In this document: piece after piece, positions 10,941 to 22,746 of the stretch
Numbering within the stretch: position 1 is the stretch's first letter
Layout: each line of letters begins with the position of its first letter
Assembly (NCBI RefSeq): GCF_041381155.1
Contig: NC_091146.1
Location: 3,014,733 to 3,078,732, forward strand
From: Argopecten irradians
Taxonomy: Eukaryota > Mollusca > Bivalvia > Pectinida > Pectinidae
Direction of reading: 5' to 3'
DNA: 64,000 bases
Made by a program: the position numbers and the translations under genes
The notes under the pieces: model-generated
What the model saw: only the letters and a program-made list of their open reading frames with translations
Database searches by the model: none
Told to the model about the DNA's origin: nothing

Positions 10941-12560
10941 TTGAAGATGCCTGGGAGAAGATCCAGACAATCCAGAAGACAACCTGACCCATTTACAGAT
11001 ATTTCTGATGAAGAAAATGTTGCTGTAGCTGACATTACAACTGATGAAGATCATGGGACAGCAGGGATTGCTCTTTCTCACAAACCTAAAGAAATTAATA
11101 CTGAAGATACAGGGAATGAAGAAGGTTTAGCATTGAACCAGACCTTGAAGTGTTTGGCAGAAACCATAATGGCCATGCAGTCCACATTTGAAACCAGTTT
11201 GACAGCTATTAAAATGGCAGTGACAGGAATGCATGAAACTTTGAAGACCCAAGGATACATTTCCAGGGAATTGGATCATCCTAGAGGGAGGAGTCCGAGA
11301 AGATCTGCCACAACTTCCCGATATCGAACTTAAAGCGAAGCTAGCTCATTTTATGCAGATGAAGAGGGAAGGGGAAATGGTAATTCCAGATATTCTACAG
11401 ACTCTGATTCGGAGAGTGGATATGTCTATGGTTCCAGATCAGGAAGGAATACCAACACTAGACTTCCACCTTTCACAGATAAAGAGACTTGGAAGACATG
11501 ATTTAGCAGGTTCGAGACTGTAGCCGACAGATGTAGATGGGGACACGAGGAACGTCTGGATCAGCTATTACCTAGACTACAGGGGAAAGCTGGAGACTAT
11601 GTGTTTGATCAACTTACTAAACGGGAGCGTAACAACTATAAAACACTGGTACGAGAACTTAATAACAGATACAGAGTGATTGAGTCATCGTAAACCTATG
11701 CAGACTATTTAGCAGAAGAAATCAGAAACCTAGTGATTCTGTAGAGGAATATGCAGCCGAACTGAAGAGACTGTATGATAAAGCTCATAAAAGGAGAGAT
11801 ACATATACTAGGACTGAAGATTTACTCAGAAAATTCTTCGATGGTGTATACAATGAAAAGGCAAGTTTTGAAGTCGAATTTCATAAAGATCCAAAGGACA
11901 TTGATGAAGCTGTATTCCATGTTGTGAATTATATAGAAACGAAGAGAATGCCTAATCGTAGAGTAGAAGATGATGATCAAAATGCCAGAAAGATGAGAAA
12001 AGTTGAAGTTGAACAATGCTCAGATGCAAGTGAAGATGAATGGCAGGACGAGGACTTTTTCAAGAACCATAACTCAGTCAGGGCTGTGAATACTGTAAAA
12101 TAAGGAGAAGAGTAAACAGAGAACTTAAGTCAGTAATGAAAGTCAGAGTGCTGAGGGAGATGATGATGAAATGAAGGATATATTGGTGAAGGCATGTGAA
12201 CAAATTACGAGTAGGATGAACAAGATGCCCAGAAATTTAGATGACAGAAGATGTTACTCCTGTAATGAAGTTAAACATATTTCCCGTAATTGCCCATTGA
12301 GAAACCAGTCTCATGATTGTAATATGGATGGTCAAAGATTAGGAGGTCAAGGAAATTCCATGTATGGACAGCAATGGTACCGAGGGAGAAATGACTTTAG
12401 TCATTCCAGGAACTTTTCTTTTGGACAACATGCATATGGTAGAACCTTTGGTACACATAACTCCACTGGAGAGAAAACTGCTGCTACTGGTTGGATTCCT
12501 ACAAGAAAGAACAATTTTGGTGGTAAAACGACTTTTAATGGAAATGTATGAGGCTCTTGA
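10941..12560 (+). pseudogene. gag region of the LTR element
   Basis: The region begins with a basic/acidic leader near 10941, continues into a retrotransposon gag capsid-like segment (11480-12050, with LDQLLPRLQGKAGDYVFDQL near 11550-11610) and ends with a CCHC zinc knuckle (CYSCNEVKHISRNC) at about 12252-12293 followed by a Gly/Asn/Phe-rich tail. Together these are the usual gag parts. The region is broken in several places and should be read as a fossil. Confidence 0.65.
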
Positions 12561-12867
12561 ACTTTTACATCAACTGTGAATTGAAATTGATAACTGCACT
12601 GTTAAAATAATTGCCAAGTTTTAGTAATAATAATTACCTGTATTGATGAAGTGATAGTGAGATACATGTATACAATGTAGCAATGATTTGTATTGTTTTC
12701 TTCATCAGTTTCAGTTAAAATTAGGACTCATTTGTAATTTTGTGTAGTCCTATAAATGCAATATAGGTTTTACGTCTAATATGCCAGTGCTTTACTCCTA
12801 GCTACATCTAATTTTTTGTTATGTTTTCGTGTTCATTGGGACATTGAACACGTTAAGAGAGGGGTAA

Positions 12868-14003
12868 TGTGACAACACGATTGTTTTGTCAGTGTATGCA
12901 GTTAAATCTATTAAAGATAACGGATGTATCACTTTACGGTTGATAGATAGATAGATGCTACTAACTGATACTAGATTACTTACGATGTAATGTTTATTGT
13001 GTAAAGATGTCAAGTAATCGGATGTAATTGAAGCACATGATTTTCTGCTACCGTTGCGCAGCCAATATTGGTTAAGACAGATGCTGCGGCAGCTAGCACG
13101 CACTCAGCTCTATACATTAGTTTCGTATTTTGTAATTTACTAGTGCTTTCGGTTGTTGCAGACAATGTTATTTGAAACGTGTGGATGTGAAGGAAAAGTG
13201 TGAGTATATATAGAGTTTAATCTTACGCTGTATAAAATGTTATTAGAAGATAAACAATAGTGTTTGTATGATTATTGATGTATTGGTAAATTTTTAGAAG
13301 ATTATCCTGCGAGTGATCTCAGCAATTTCCAGCGAATTCCAGCGATCGCTATCACGTGCTTATATTCTATAGATGACGTGATCATTTGAAACCAGTCAGT
13401 CTGCGTCTGTCTGTGTCCGAGGTCGGTTGTTTGTTGTTGTTAGTGTGTAGCGATGGACAGAGAGGTGATTTCCTCAGTTCCTGAGCTTGTAATGTTTGTG
13501 TATCATGTTACATGTAGTTTATATGTGTGGGGATGGATTTATGGGATTATTCATGTTAATTTTAGGAATTTATTTGGTACTGAGAAGCTGGAAATACTTT
13601 GTAAAGATGCATCTGTTACTGTTACGTTAGGTTCAGCTGTTATTGGATTATATTTATTTATTGATGTGAAGACTAGATTGTAATGAAGATGTCAATAGAT
13701 AGTTGGAATGGAATCTTGAGTATGTTTGGAGATGGTGAAATATTGCTGATATTGTGAACCTTTATTTTATGTGTCTTATTAATAAATGTCTAAGTTTGTA
13801 CCTGTATTTTGGAATCCTGGTTGTTTCTTATAGGATTTATAACTATTCAGGTGAAACCATGGTGTGTAACTAAGTCGTCAATGGTTAGGGTAGTTAGGCA
13901 AGAGTCTTCTACCCCTAAAAATGCTTGTGTGGCGGTAGTCGCGCTACCACTGTTATTTTCAAGTCGGTTCAGGATATAGAGTCCTGACCACTTGACCGTC
14001 ACA
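12868..14003 (+). repeat. 3' LTR
   Basis: 1136 bp, TGTGAC...GTCACA, directly after the polypurine tract AAGAGAGGGG. The centre, about 13422-13706, differs completely from that of the 5' LTR. A 76-codon open frame with hydrophobic segments (13453-13683) lies inside the unmatched block; no function is claimed for it. Confidence 0.85.
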
Positions 14004-14007
14004 GTAT

Positions 14008-14895
14008 GACCATATATGACACACGTTATGGCCTTACTGCTGATATGGGTACATGTAGCCTAAACTAGAATTGCAAAATAGCAAAATATTAGGTAAGTTA
14101 ATGACGAATTTATTGATCTTTAAAAGCATGCTTAATGAAAATTATACTGCATTTAGATTCATATAAATCATTGTCTCTTGTGGTATTAATTTTATTTATT
14201 TCTTTTATCTTTTTAAAGACATTTCATATAAATGCTTAGCTGCAATATTGTGGCTCAAACGACTTTAAGATAGAGAATGATATCGTCTTTAGATCTACAA
14301 TTGGTACCTAAATATTTAATCATAGAAAATATCAAATTCACAGCGAGACATTATTTGCCTTATGTATACATGTAGAGGTGACTTTGAAGGGAATGTATAC
14401 GACAAGTCTACAAAATGTGAATTTGACTTCTTGTGAGCGGTACAGTAGATATTAAGAATAGTAGCTATGTTTGTTTTGGACTTAAAAAACATATGATGTT
14501 AATGCTTGGTATAGTAGGCCGTGTACGTATATTCGTTCTTATCAGCTATACAACAAATAAATACTACTCAAAATTTGCCAAGGATCACATCTAAAATTTT
14601 AGGTAAAATTTGGTGGAAATGGAAAATGTTATTTCCCTTCAATATAGTTGTACACATGCATGTAAAACGTCTCTATGTATCGTGTGTCAGTCACTTATCA
14701 AGTCATCGACACGCGCGTACAAGTGTATACCTTTATGATAGCGTACATAGTGAATGCCACATAATTGCGTTTTTGTAAAAAAAAAATACTTTTTTTTTTG
14801 ATTTCTTGACTGTTGTAAATATGTTTCTCTACACAATGTATTTTGTAAAAAAACTAATAAAGTTTGAAGTTTGCATTTGTATTAGTGTTTTGACA
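14008..14895. other. AT-rich intergenic DNA
   Basis: About 50 bp near 14240-14290 (gcaatattgtggctcaaacg) resembles 45550-45600, a worn dispersed repeat. An A10/T10 inverted run lies at 14777-14800. Nothing coding is supported. Confidence 0.4.
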
Positions 14896-15460
14896 CAGAG
14901 CCTGCTCCGACAACACACAAGACATCGTTTAAATGTTTCTGATATGTATAGGGGCATCGGTATGTTACAGTCTGGTAGGTCTCAACGTGATGTAGCCAAT
15001 GAACTTGGTGTGTCCCAGAGTGTTGTGTCACGCATATGGAATCGGTATCAAACTTTTGGAACTGTTGTTTAGACGACACGCAGGATGTCGGCAACGGATA
15101 TATTAAAGCGCCAGGACCGATATCTCGTCATTGAAGCACACCAGGCAGGTCTAAGGTCTCGTAGACATGCAGTAAGAACTCCCTTGCCTGGTAGGCACGC
15201 TCAGGCTAGACTTACATCGGCCTGCGATCATGCGAGATGGACTATCAGAGACTGGACCCCTGGTGTGTTCATAGACGAGCCCAGATGCTGTATTGACTTC
15301 ACAGACAGGAGTGCTAGGAAGTGAAGAGTACCAAATGAACGATTTCACACAGCCAACTTCTGGATCGATAACAACACAATCGATATGGCGGCGGGTCTGT
15401 GATCGCCTGGGGCGGTATAGGTGTGACGTTTACCGGGTCCGTACCAGTCACAATTAACTG
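14896..15460 (+). pseudogene. Tc1/mariner-like transposase remnant
   Basis: The first part carries a Tc1-type helix-turn-helix (GMLQSGRSQRDVANELGVSQ followed by SVVSRIWNRYQTFG). After a stop the sequence resumes at 15085-15324 with QDRYLVIEA, then ARLTSACDHARWTIRDW and FIDEPRCCIDFTDRSAR, the region around the second catalytic Asp. From 15325 another frame gives NFWIDNNTIDMAAG and VIAWGGIGVTFTGSV. Sequence between the DNA-binding half and the catalytic half has been lost, and there are at least two frame changes and stops. The C-terminal catalytic residue and the terminal repeats were not found. A dead fragment of a Tc1-like DNA transposon. Confidence 0.8.
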
Positions 15461-17225
15461 ATGATATATACAGTGTCTACAATATCTACTGTTCCTATCA
15501 AACTACTCAGTGCAAATACAATATGTATATACAGATACTACACAGCTGGCCTAGCTGTGATCCTGTATACTATCTATCCCTAAATATTTACAGTCAGTGG
15601 TGAATTGATAGTATATATAAAACCCGGTGATTTCAACCAAAGGCTACTCAACTTTATTTCTCGATAGATTGAGTATGTCACGCGCGATTTGGAGCCGCGC
15701 GGATTAATTTATGATGGTCCAAATCAGAAACTTTTGGTGTTTTCAGTACCGAACGTACGTTCGATGAACATGTACATGTATCAAAATAGGTTTGAACACA
15801 TGCATGTACGTGTGTAAATACAAAATGTAGAAAAGTTACATTGTTTATGTACTACCGTACCTCTTTGAGCAATGCTTCCGTGCGTATGATAAACAAAACA
15901 ATGTTGTACAATGTACAGTTTTGCACATTCCGATGACGTCGCAATGTTTACATGTTGTGTGTCGGTGAGTGTGTGAACATGTAGTATACATCTATTTGTA
16001 TTTTTAACAGCTTTGGTTGTACGCAAATAGATAAGATATGTCAGGACAACATCAGTCTTTGAGTTGGATAAGTTTAACCAAAACGACCTAGCACGACAAT
16101 GCATTTTTGTTCGTTATCTACTGTGAATCGGTGAGAGTAGGCCTAACATACACATTGAATGTACGTTTGGGTGTTTCGAAATATCAATGAAACTGAATCA
16201 TACAATTGTAGCTTTACAATACTTGTAAAGCTTGTTTCATGGACCGCTTCGCGGTCCATTCCAAATATCGATACCCTACTCAACTTTATCCTTCGATAGA
16301 ACCACCAGAAAGAGACTTTAATCCTTAAATATTATAACAAGATCAATCCTAATGATTACTCAGTGCCCCTGAGCGATCATGATAACCTAAGATCAAAATA
16401 TACAAACAGCATAAACCATACAGATCAGAATAATTATTAAATGATTAGTAACAAATATTGAATGAGCCTTAAGCATATGCGAGTAGTCTCCCCTAACTTG
16501 GGTGATTCGATAATCCCTACTCGCACATATATAACAAGACTACGATAAAACTCATATACTATTGTCAATAAGAACCTTTCCCTAATGCCTAACACTACCG
16601 AGTACTCAAAATCGCTACAGTACTGCAATTGAGCACTCACGTTTACCGAGTACTCTCAGAGCAATCACCCCAGCAATGATTCACACACAATCATTACATA
16701 TTACCGAGTACTCTCAATGATTCATGTAAACGTAATCATTCAACGAGCAATCCCAAGGCTCGGTTTTCAAATTACTCTCCAGAGTATTCAGGAACTTCAA
16801 TCACCGATCTCAACTCTACCGTAAATTATTAACAACTGGCGCATATAGGCAAGCCTTGTTCAGACACATCTATATTTACCTTGTATTACTTCAAGAAAGT
16901 GTTCTCGCTTCAACAGTTCGTCCAACAAAAATAAAAACTCGCTGAAACCGCGGCTTTATATACTGCCGGGCAACGACAATAGCGCCATCTATTTACAACA
17001 ATACTAGGCCCTAGAACGCTTAACACACATAGCTTAACATTACAAGCGTCTACTTGACGGCGAGACTAACAAGCAAACTAGAGCGGACAGCGATTCCGGA
17101 TAGCATGGTTATACAACCGTAATTCATCAGACTACCCACGCCTCCGAGCAACACGTGTCCTCACGAGCCATTACAGAAATCTAAAAGATATAAAATAGAT
17201 TCAGGACAAAGGATTTTGTCAGAAT
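15461..17225. other. Intergenic DNA with short repeats
   Basis: No gene is supported. A hairpin tggaccgcttcgcggtcca lies at 16239-16257. The string ctactcaacttta recurs at about 15648 and 16274. The motif accgagtactc recurs three times between 16596 and 16715. The whole 16300-17050 stretch may be a non-coding element read on the minus strand. Confidence 0.4.
16905..16968 (-). promoter_or_regulatory. Possible TATA promoter
   Basis: On the minus strand CAGTATATAAAGCCG (16953-16967) is followed about 90 bp on by CAAGGTAAATATAG, a fair splice donor. This looks like a core promoter with a short non-coding first exon. No linked coding exon was found, so it may belong to a decayed element. Confidence 0.25.
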
Positions 17226-17654
17226 GAATTGTTGTGATTTTTCTATACACCACTATGGACATAGTTATGATGGTGTTGTGCTCCCTATATTGTGTCCGCT
17301 GGGGAGTTATCGCCCTTCACCGGATGTGAAGATGAAAGAGAACGCGCTGAATTCAGAAGGAGGGCAGCGTTAGTTGTAAAGTGACAGGAACGCGCGTCGG
17401 AGACAACGACTCAAGAAGGAGCTGTGTTACCATGAACTGTATGTATACGACATTGCGTGTCTTCGAAATGAACTGAAGGAGGTTGCCTTGTTAACGTCAT
17501 GAACGTGTGTATCAACTGTGATGTCGGTGTAATACGTGTGGAACTGTGGTGACGGCTGTACATGTGTTTACACCGTGTGGAAATTGGGTCACAGCGCGGG
17601 CGGCAATAGACTGTTGGTATAATTATAGTGTTATTGTGTAAACTCGACACCCCC
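17226..17654 (+). repeat. Possible LTR part of the Ty3-like fossil at 35.5-40.1 kb
   Basis: A TGTTGTGA start near 17230 would pair with the ACAAC at 35524-35528, just before a primer-binding-like site. Removing the MITE at 17655 and the large transposon at 18812 would leave a plausible 640-bp LTR. This is inference; no second copy of this LTR is in the window. Confidence 0.3.
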
Positions 17655-18632
17655 TACTGGCTGGCGACATATTATCGTGAAAAAATAGCGATTTTTCTCG
17701 ATTTTTTTCTAAACGTTGTATTTAAATTTAGATTTTTAGAGTTGTAAATAAGCTTTAGTCCACAACACTTTAAATAAATAAGCTTTAAGTGAATTTATAT
17801 GATATTTTACAATAAACACAGCCCTTTGAAAAAAGTCGGTCAAATAGGTTTTCGTGTCATTTTACTGAACATATTATCGTGATTTTTTTCAAAAAAATAT
17901 TAAAAATAGTTACGTGTGATGGAATAAATTAAATTTGGTATCAACATAAAGATAAACATTTGAACTATTTTTAAAAAAATAATTGATGTAAAAACTGCGT
18001 TTCAAACGAGAGAAAACGTGTATTGTTTATAACATGTCAAATCGTTAGATTACGCTGACAGGGGAAATGAAGAGGTCGCCATTTACCAATCTATTTCTGG
18101 CAAAATGACAAATATTTCTCACATGTCTGTATAAATTATTAGCATTCTGAATAAATATAAAAGATATTTGAATGATTTCTGATGGTGATTAATTCTTTAA
18201 ACAATAAAATAGCAAATCAAATCGGCATTGTTTACTACCTTGTATTTTGTCGTCTGGTCAAAAGCGCTTGAGTGACCCAGATAAGCGTTCTTTTCTAAGA
18301 TTGAATTACCTCCCTTATAACATTAGTTTTTTGAACGCTGTTGTCTGTCATCAGAGGAAGCAGATGATATATAAATCGGGACTATTATCTTAGAATAAAG
18401 CCGATATCATGCATTCCCCTGGGCTTATGTTGTACTTGTAAGGTAAGATTTACTGAAATTTGGTATTTTTATGTTAAAAATTAAATTTTCTTCTAAATTT
18501 GAAAATATTGTTGGTAATTTTGGTAGGTGTCATCTTTCTAAACACAAAACCGTTTAAAAATCGCATTCAGTGCAACCCGCCAATCAAAATCACGATAATA
18601 TGTTCTTCACGATAATATGTCGCCAACCAGTA
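17655..18632. mobile_element. TA-flanked MITE with subterminal repeats
   Basis: Inverted ends of 26 bp with one mismatch (17655-17680 and 18607-18632) include TA at each edge and then CTGGCTGGCGACATATTATC. The inner motif acatattatcgtga is repeated at 17869-17882 on the left and, inverted, at 18590-18603 on the right. About 978 bp, AT-rich, no coding capacity. The TA duplication suggests a Tc1/mariner-type transposase acting in trans. Confidence 0.85.
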
Positions 18633-18811
18633 TTGTTTCGTTATTATGTCTAATTAAATGTTAAATGTATCTCAACGTCTCTGTCGTCATTTCATAGTCC
18701 AGCTTACAAATATCGTCCAATATACCTAACGAAAGATCCCAAAATAAATTAGTCTAGGGATAGGTTGAGCGGAATCGTCTTTGGACGTCGTCTGTTTCGT
18801 CTCCGCCCCAT

Positions 18812-18876
18812 AGGAGATTTCAGAAAAGATGGCGATGACGTCACAGAAAGTTTACATCCGGGTCCTCAAAGGTACA
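18812..18876. repeat. Left terminal inverted repeat of the ISL2EU element
   Basis: 65 bp, inverted at 35425-35488. It contains a perfect TGACGTCA (18836-18843), the consensus cAMP-response element, and extends toward the start of the transposase gene about 80 bp on. Confidence 0.9.
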
Positions 18877-18958
18877 AGTCCGGGAGCCGTATATATAGAA
18901 CATGGTGGATTCCCAGCCGTAGGCCAGGGTCATGTTTGTTTACATTTGATTATGAGCT

Positions 18959-21745
18959 ATGGTACGTCAGTCGTGTGCTATTGGGCCATGCCCAGAGAAA
19001 ACATACAAAAAATCGGAAGGTGTCACTTTCCTCTACATGATAAATGTCAAAGATAATGACTTAAAGCGAGCGTGGAAAGACCGAATATTGAACACTAGAA
19101 AAGATGTCCGCTCTCGGGACGAACTCAACCATGTTGCTATCTGCAGTAGACATTTCAAGGATGGAGACCCATCTAACATCCCTACTATAATTCCAAAGAT
19201 TCATGGAGGTGAGGTTGTTTGGCCTGAGACAGAGAAGCCACGGCCTAAAGTTATTCGCCGAGCGCTAGATTTTAATGACAGTGCATCGCCGCCATCTTCG
19301 CCGCCCGATGTTGAATCCGAGCCTCCGCCATCACTTACGCCTAAATTTAAATCAGAATTACAACAGAAACTGGACCAGATACGCACTGTGATGACAGAAA
19401 GTCCCCCTAAAATTGTAAGCATTTTTTGTTTCATGTATATATTTATGTAAATCGAGTCACATGCTGGTTATTTTTAGGTGTACAGTCAGACACCTGTAAC
19501 CTGTTCAGTCGGTCTAACATAAAAATTGTACTGTAGGCCTAATGTCTGTCGAGACTGGGGTACATTAGGCATAGGCCTAGTATCTAGTTGTTTTTTAAAA
19601 TACCTTATTTTTATGCACAGTTCTTTTCATCATCGTGTAAGATTGTTTTTAACTATTTGTTTTCCAAAGAATATCTTTTTTTATCAGAAGGAAAGGGTAC
19701 ATTGAGTTACCCTCAAAAATGAGGGGACCTATTTGACATACATAATAATAATAATAACATACACGACTTAATTTAAAAAGCACATTATATTTTTGCATAT
19801 GCATTAGAGCAAAGAGGGTTCAAACAGAAAAATACTGACAAATTTATTGGTAAGCAATGTATAATTGATTTAAAGGTATTTACTGAACAAAACTAAAAAA
19901 AATCAACAGTAGGCACACTTGCAAAAACAAGGTAATATAAGTTTGGAAACCACAATTTTCATAGCTACAGAAGGCCTAATTGATTTTAATTCAACAACAA
20001 TTAATTTGCAGTGTTTACAACATAAATATAAATATATATATGCAATACAGTTGAGTTGTTTTTTACATCTGATGTAAATCAGTTTATGGGATTGGCATGC
20101 ATATGAGTTCAAGATTATTTTTGGGAAATTTATACTGCTACTAATTATCTTATTAATAAATTGAACAATGAATTAAATCATGGCATGTATATATAATATA
20201 TACATGGGACATAATATATGCATGTGTAGATAATTTTACCACTCGTGTACATAGCATTAATTTCTTTATTTACTTTTTATAGGTGAAAGAGATTGAGAAA
20301 AGAAAAGCGGATGAGATAAATGAAATGACTCCAGCTGTAAAATCCATTTACAACCAGGTTATGACATCTGCGCACACATCTGTTATGCAATCTCCGCCTC
20401 TCAAAAAAAAACTTAAGTTTTTGAAGGAAAAGACTAACAAAGAGCCAGATGGGGTATGTTGAACTTGAACATTTATCAACAGCGATCTGATATAATGATA
20501 TAAAATGGAGCCAGATTTATATATCATTTTTACAAATATGAATGTTAATATGTTATCATGACTGATTTTGGGAATTTATTTACCCCTAAGTAAATTTCAA
20601 TCAAGATTACATACCGGTATTCATTCTGAAAATAAAATTGAACATCACCTACACATCATTATATAACAATACATTATTATTTCACAACTTGTTTTTTGTT
20701 AGTTCATTTTTTTTAATTTTTTTTTTTAATTGATCATCAGGTTCGACCTCATGTTTCCAAAAGCACGCCAAATGCCAAAGATTCTTTAATACAACATCTT
20801 AAAGACCTGCTGGATGTAGAGATGAGACAGAATGCAGATCTCAGACTTCAACTTCATGAGAAAATAAATGGGAATGTGTTTGGTATCGAACAATTTAGAT
20901 GTTCTCCTTGTGATATTCAGTTTTACACAGGAATGCCAGATTACTTAACTTTCTTGGCCCTATGTGACTTCTTACAACCAGAAAGACACAAAATGCAGTC
21001 ACTGTACTATGAGCGGAAAGACACAGATAGTGCATATGCTTTAAACCGAGGGAGAGACCCCATTCTCAGTATTCATGAACAACTGTTCTTGTACTATGCA
21101 GATTAAGACAAGGTCACAGAGAAGTTGACTTGGCTCATCGTTTTGAAATTTCCACATCAACTGTCAGCGACATCATCAGCAAATGGATCAAACACATGGG
21201 ACATGTGCTTACTCAGCTTCCAATCTGGGCGCCAAGGAGTCTCATCACTCGTCGTTTGCCACAAACCTTCCAAGACCTGGGTTACAGTAACACAAGATGT
21301 ATTATTGACTGTACTGAAATCTTCATACAGCAGCCTTCCTCCAACTTGGTCTTAAAAGACAGTGCTATTTAGTACCTACAAAAACCACCACACTGCTAAA
21401 GGTCTTGTAGCTATTGCACCGCATGGTCCTGTAACCTTTGTATCAGACTTGTATGCGGGTTCAGCAACAGATTATGATATGATCACCAAGGACTGTGGGT
21501 TATTGAATCTAATTCAGGAGGACGACCCACATCATGGCAGACAAAGGGTTTGAGATCCAAGACTTGTTGGATCCTCTTAATGTACGGGTGGACCACCCTC
21601 CTATACTGCGAGGTGTGCATCAAATGAGTATTCAACAAGAAACCTCCACCAGTACGAATCGCCAGGTTACGCATACATGTTGAAAGGGCCATAGAGAGAA
21701 TAAAAAATTTCCGGATTCTGCAGGAAAATTTTCCATATAAACAAT
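18959..21745 (+). pseudogene. THAP-domain DDE_Tnp_4 transposase, three exons
   Basis: Exon 1 (18959-19414) holds a THAP zinc-binding domain: C-x4-C (SCAIGPC), a Trp (RAWKDRI) and CSRHF, about residues 5-64, then a Pro/Ser-rich linker. Donor TT|GTAAGC. Exon 2 (20283-20453) is Lys-rich and probably coiled. Exon 3 starts at 20741 with VRPHVSKS. Both junctions are phase 0. Exon 3 carries QFYTGMPDYLTFLALCDFL, a transposase helix-turn-helix (HREVDLAHRFEISTSTVSDI) and the catalytic core: IIDCTEIF (first Asp), FVSDLYAGSATD (second Asp) and HVERAIERIKNF (Glu). From about 21087 on, the frame changes at least four times, so it is a recently decayed gene. It would bind the element ends and cut and join DNA in the nucleus. 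Confidence 0.85.
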
Positions 21746-21790
21746 GGAGAAGCTGCTGAATTGACGTATTGTGGATAAAATATGGTGCCA

Positions 21791-21797
<7 letters not shown>

Positions 21798-21847
<50 letters not shown>
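21798..21847 (+). repeat. Poly-A run of about 50
   Basis: An uninterrupted A tract just past the transposase 3' end, either a homopolymer expansion or the tail of an unrecognised insertion. The poly-Phe frames seen opposite it are artefacts. Confidence 0.8.
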
Positions 21848-21850
<3 letters not shown>

Positions 21851-22565
21851 ATTTTTTTCCAGCACGAAAGTCTTGATTGTGATGACACTAATTTTACATT
21901 TTTTGGATTTATATCAAGCTTGATACCTACAGTGATTCCTTCTGATTGGAATAATTCTATTTGAAACTTTGTACATGTCATGGAGTATACCTGTGGACTA
22001 AATGGCACATGGTGGAGATATCCATTTTCCCCCATTATAATCATAGATATACAACGGATCCCAGGGACTATAACATGCAATTAAGTGTTTGTTTATTGAT
22101 CATGTCACAAAGGTAACCATACAATTCTTGATTCTTGCTAAACTGCAACCTTTCCACATTGCTTTTAAATATGAAGTATCACATGACATTTTAATATATT
22201 TATATTTATATTATTACATCTGATAATGATCATGAATTACACAACATCATTTAATGATACATATGAAATAAATAGATGAAATCACAATATAAACTAAGAT
22301 GTACTATATAGTAGTAATTCTTGGAAGACCAGAATATAATAACCTTGGGTTATTTGGAGAAATGTCATCTGACATTAAATAGTTTAGTATTTATATATAT
22401 GTTTATATTTTAGTATTTTACTTGCAAGTTTGGTGCAATTATTTATGATAGAATTCTAAACTTATAATAATCTTATGTTTGTTGACTGTTCGATATTAAC
22501 AATAAAATAATTCATGCCTATATACTTTCATTTTCTTGTTTGTTTTAAAACCATGTATTCTGTAT
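21848..22565. other. AT-rich transposon interior
   Basis: Inside the ISL2EU element; no gene recognised. Confidence 0.4.
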
Positions 22566-22746
22566 TTGCATATTACAGAGTTATCTGCCCTTGTGGATTG
22601 GTTAAGATTGTTATGTCATGTTTGTATGAGTGCAACAACACATTTTTCAGTGCAAAATGATGGAATTTTTGCTATCAAAATAATGATGTGACAAACATAA
22701 TATATTGAAACTTATACCTGCAAGGGCATAACTCTGTAATATGCAA
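22566..22746. mobile_element. Short hairpin MITE
   Basis: Inverted ends ttgcatattacagagttat (22566-22584) and its complement (to 22746) followed by CTGCCCTT/AAGGGC enclose about 180 bp. No coding capacity. The target duplication is not clear. Confidence 0.65.

Larger units (their letters stand above)
7793..14007 (+). mobile_element. LTR retrotransposon fossil with gag but no recognisable pol (Ty3-like)
   Basis: Two LTRs (7797-9128 and 12868-14003) both begin TGTGAC and end GTCACA, and are flanked by a 4-bp target duplication GTAT (7793-7796, 14004-14007). A polypurine tract lies at 12855-12864 beside the 3' LTR. The interior of about 3.7 kb holds a gag region with a CCHC zinc knuckle and no protease, reverse transcriptase, RNase H or integrase part that I can recognise. 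Assignment to the Ty3 group rests only on the look of gag. The copy is broken, with several breaks in gag. If the family normally lacks pol it would depend on a partner element. The many length differences between LTRs suggest an old copy, or imperfect base calling. Confidence 0.8.

Noticed and set aside
21632-22080. Poly-Phe open frames
   Set aside because: Translation of the opposite strand of a 50-base A run.
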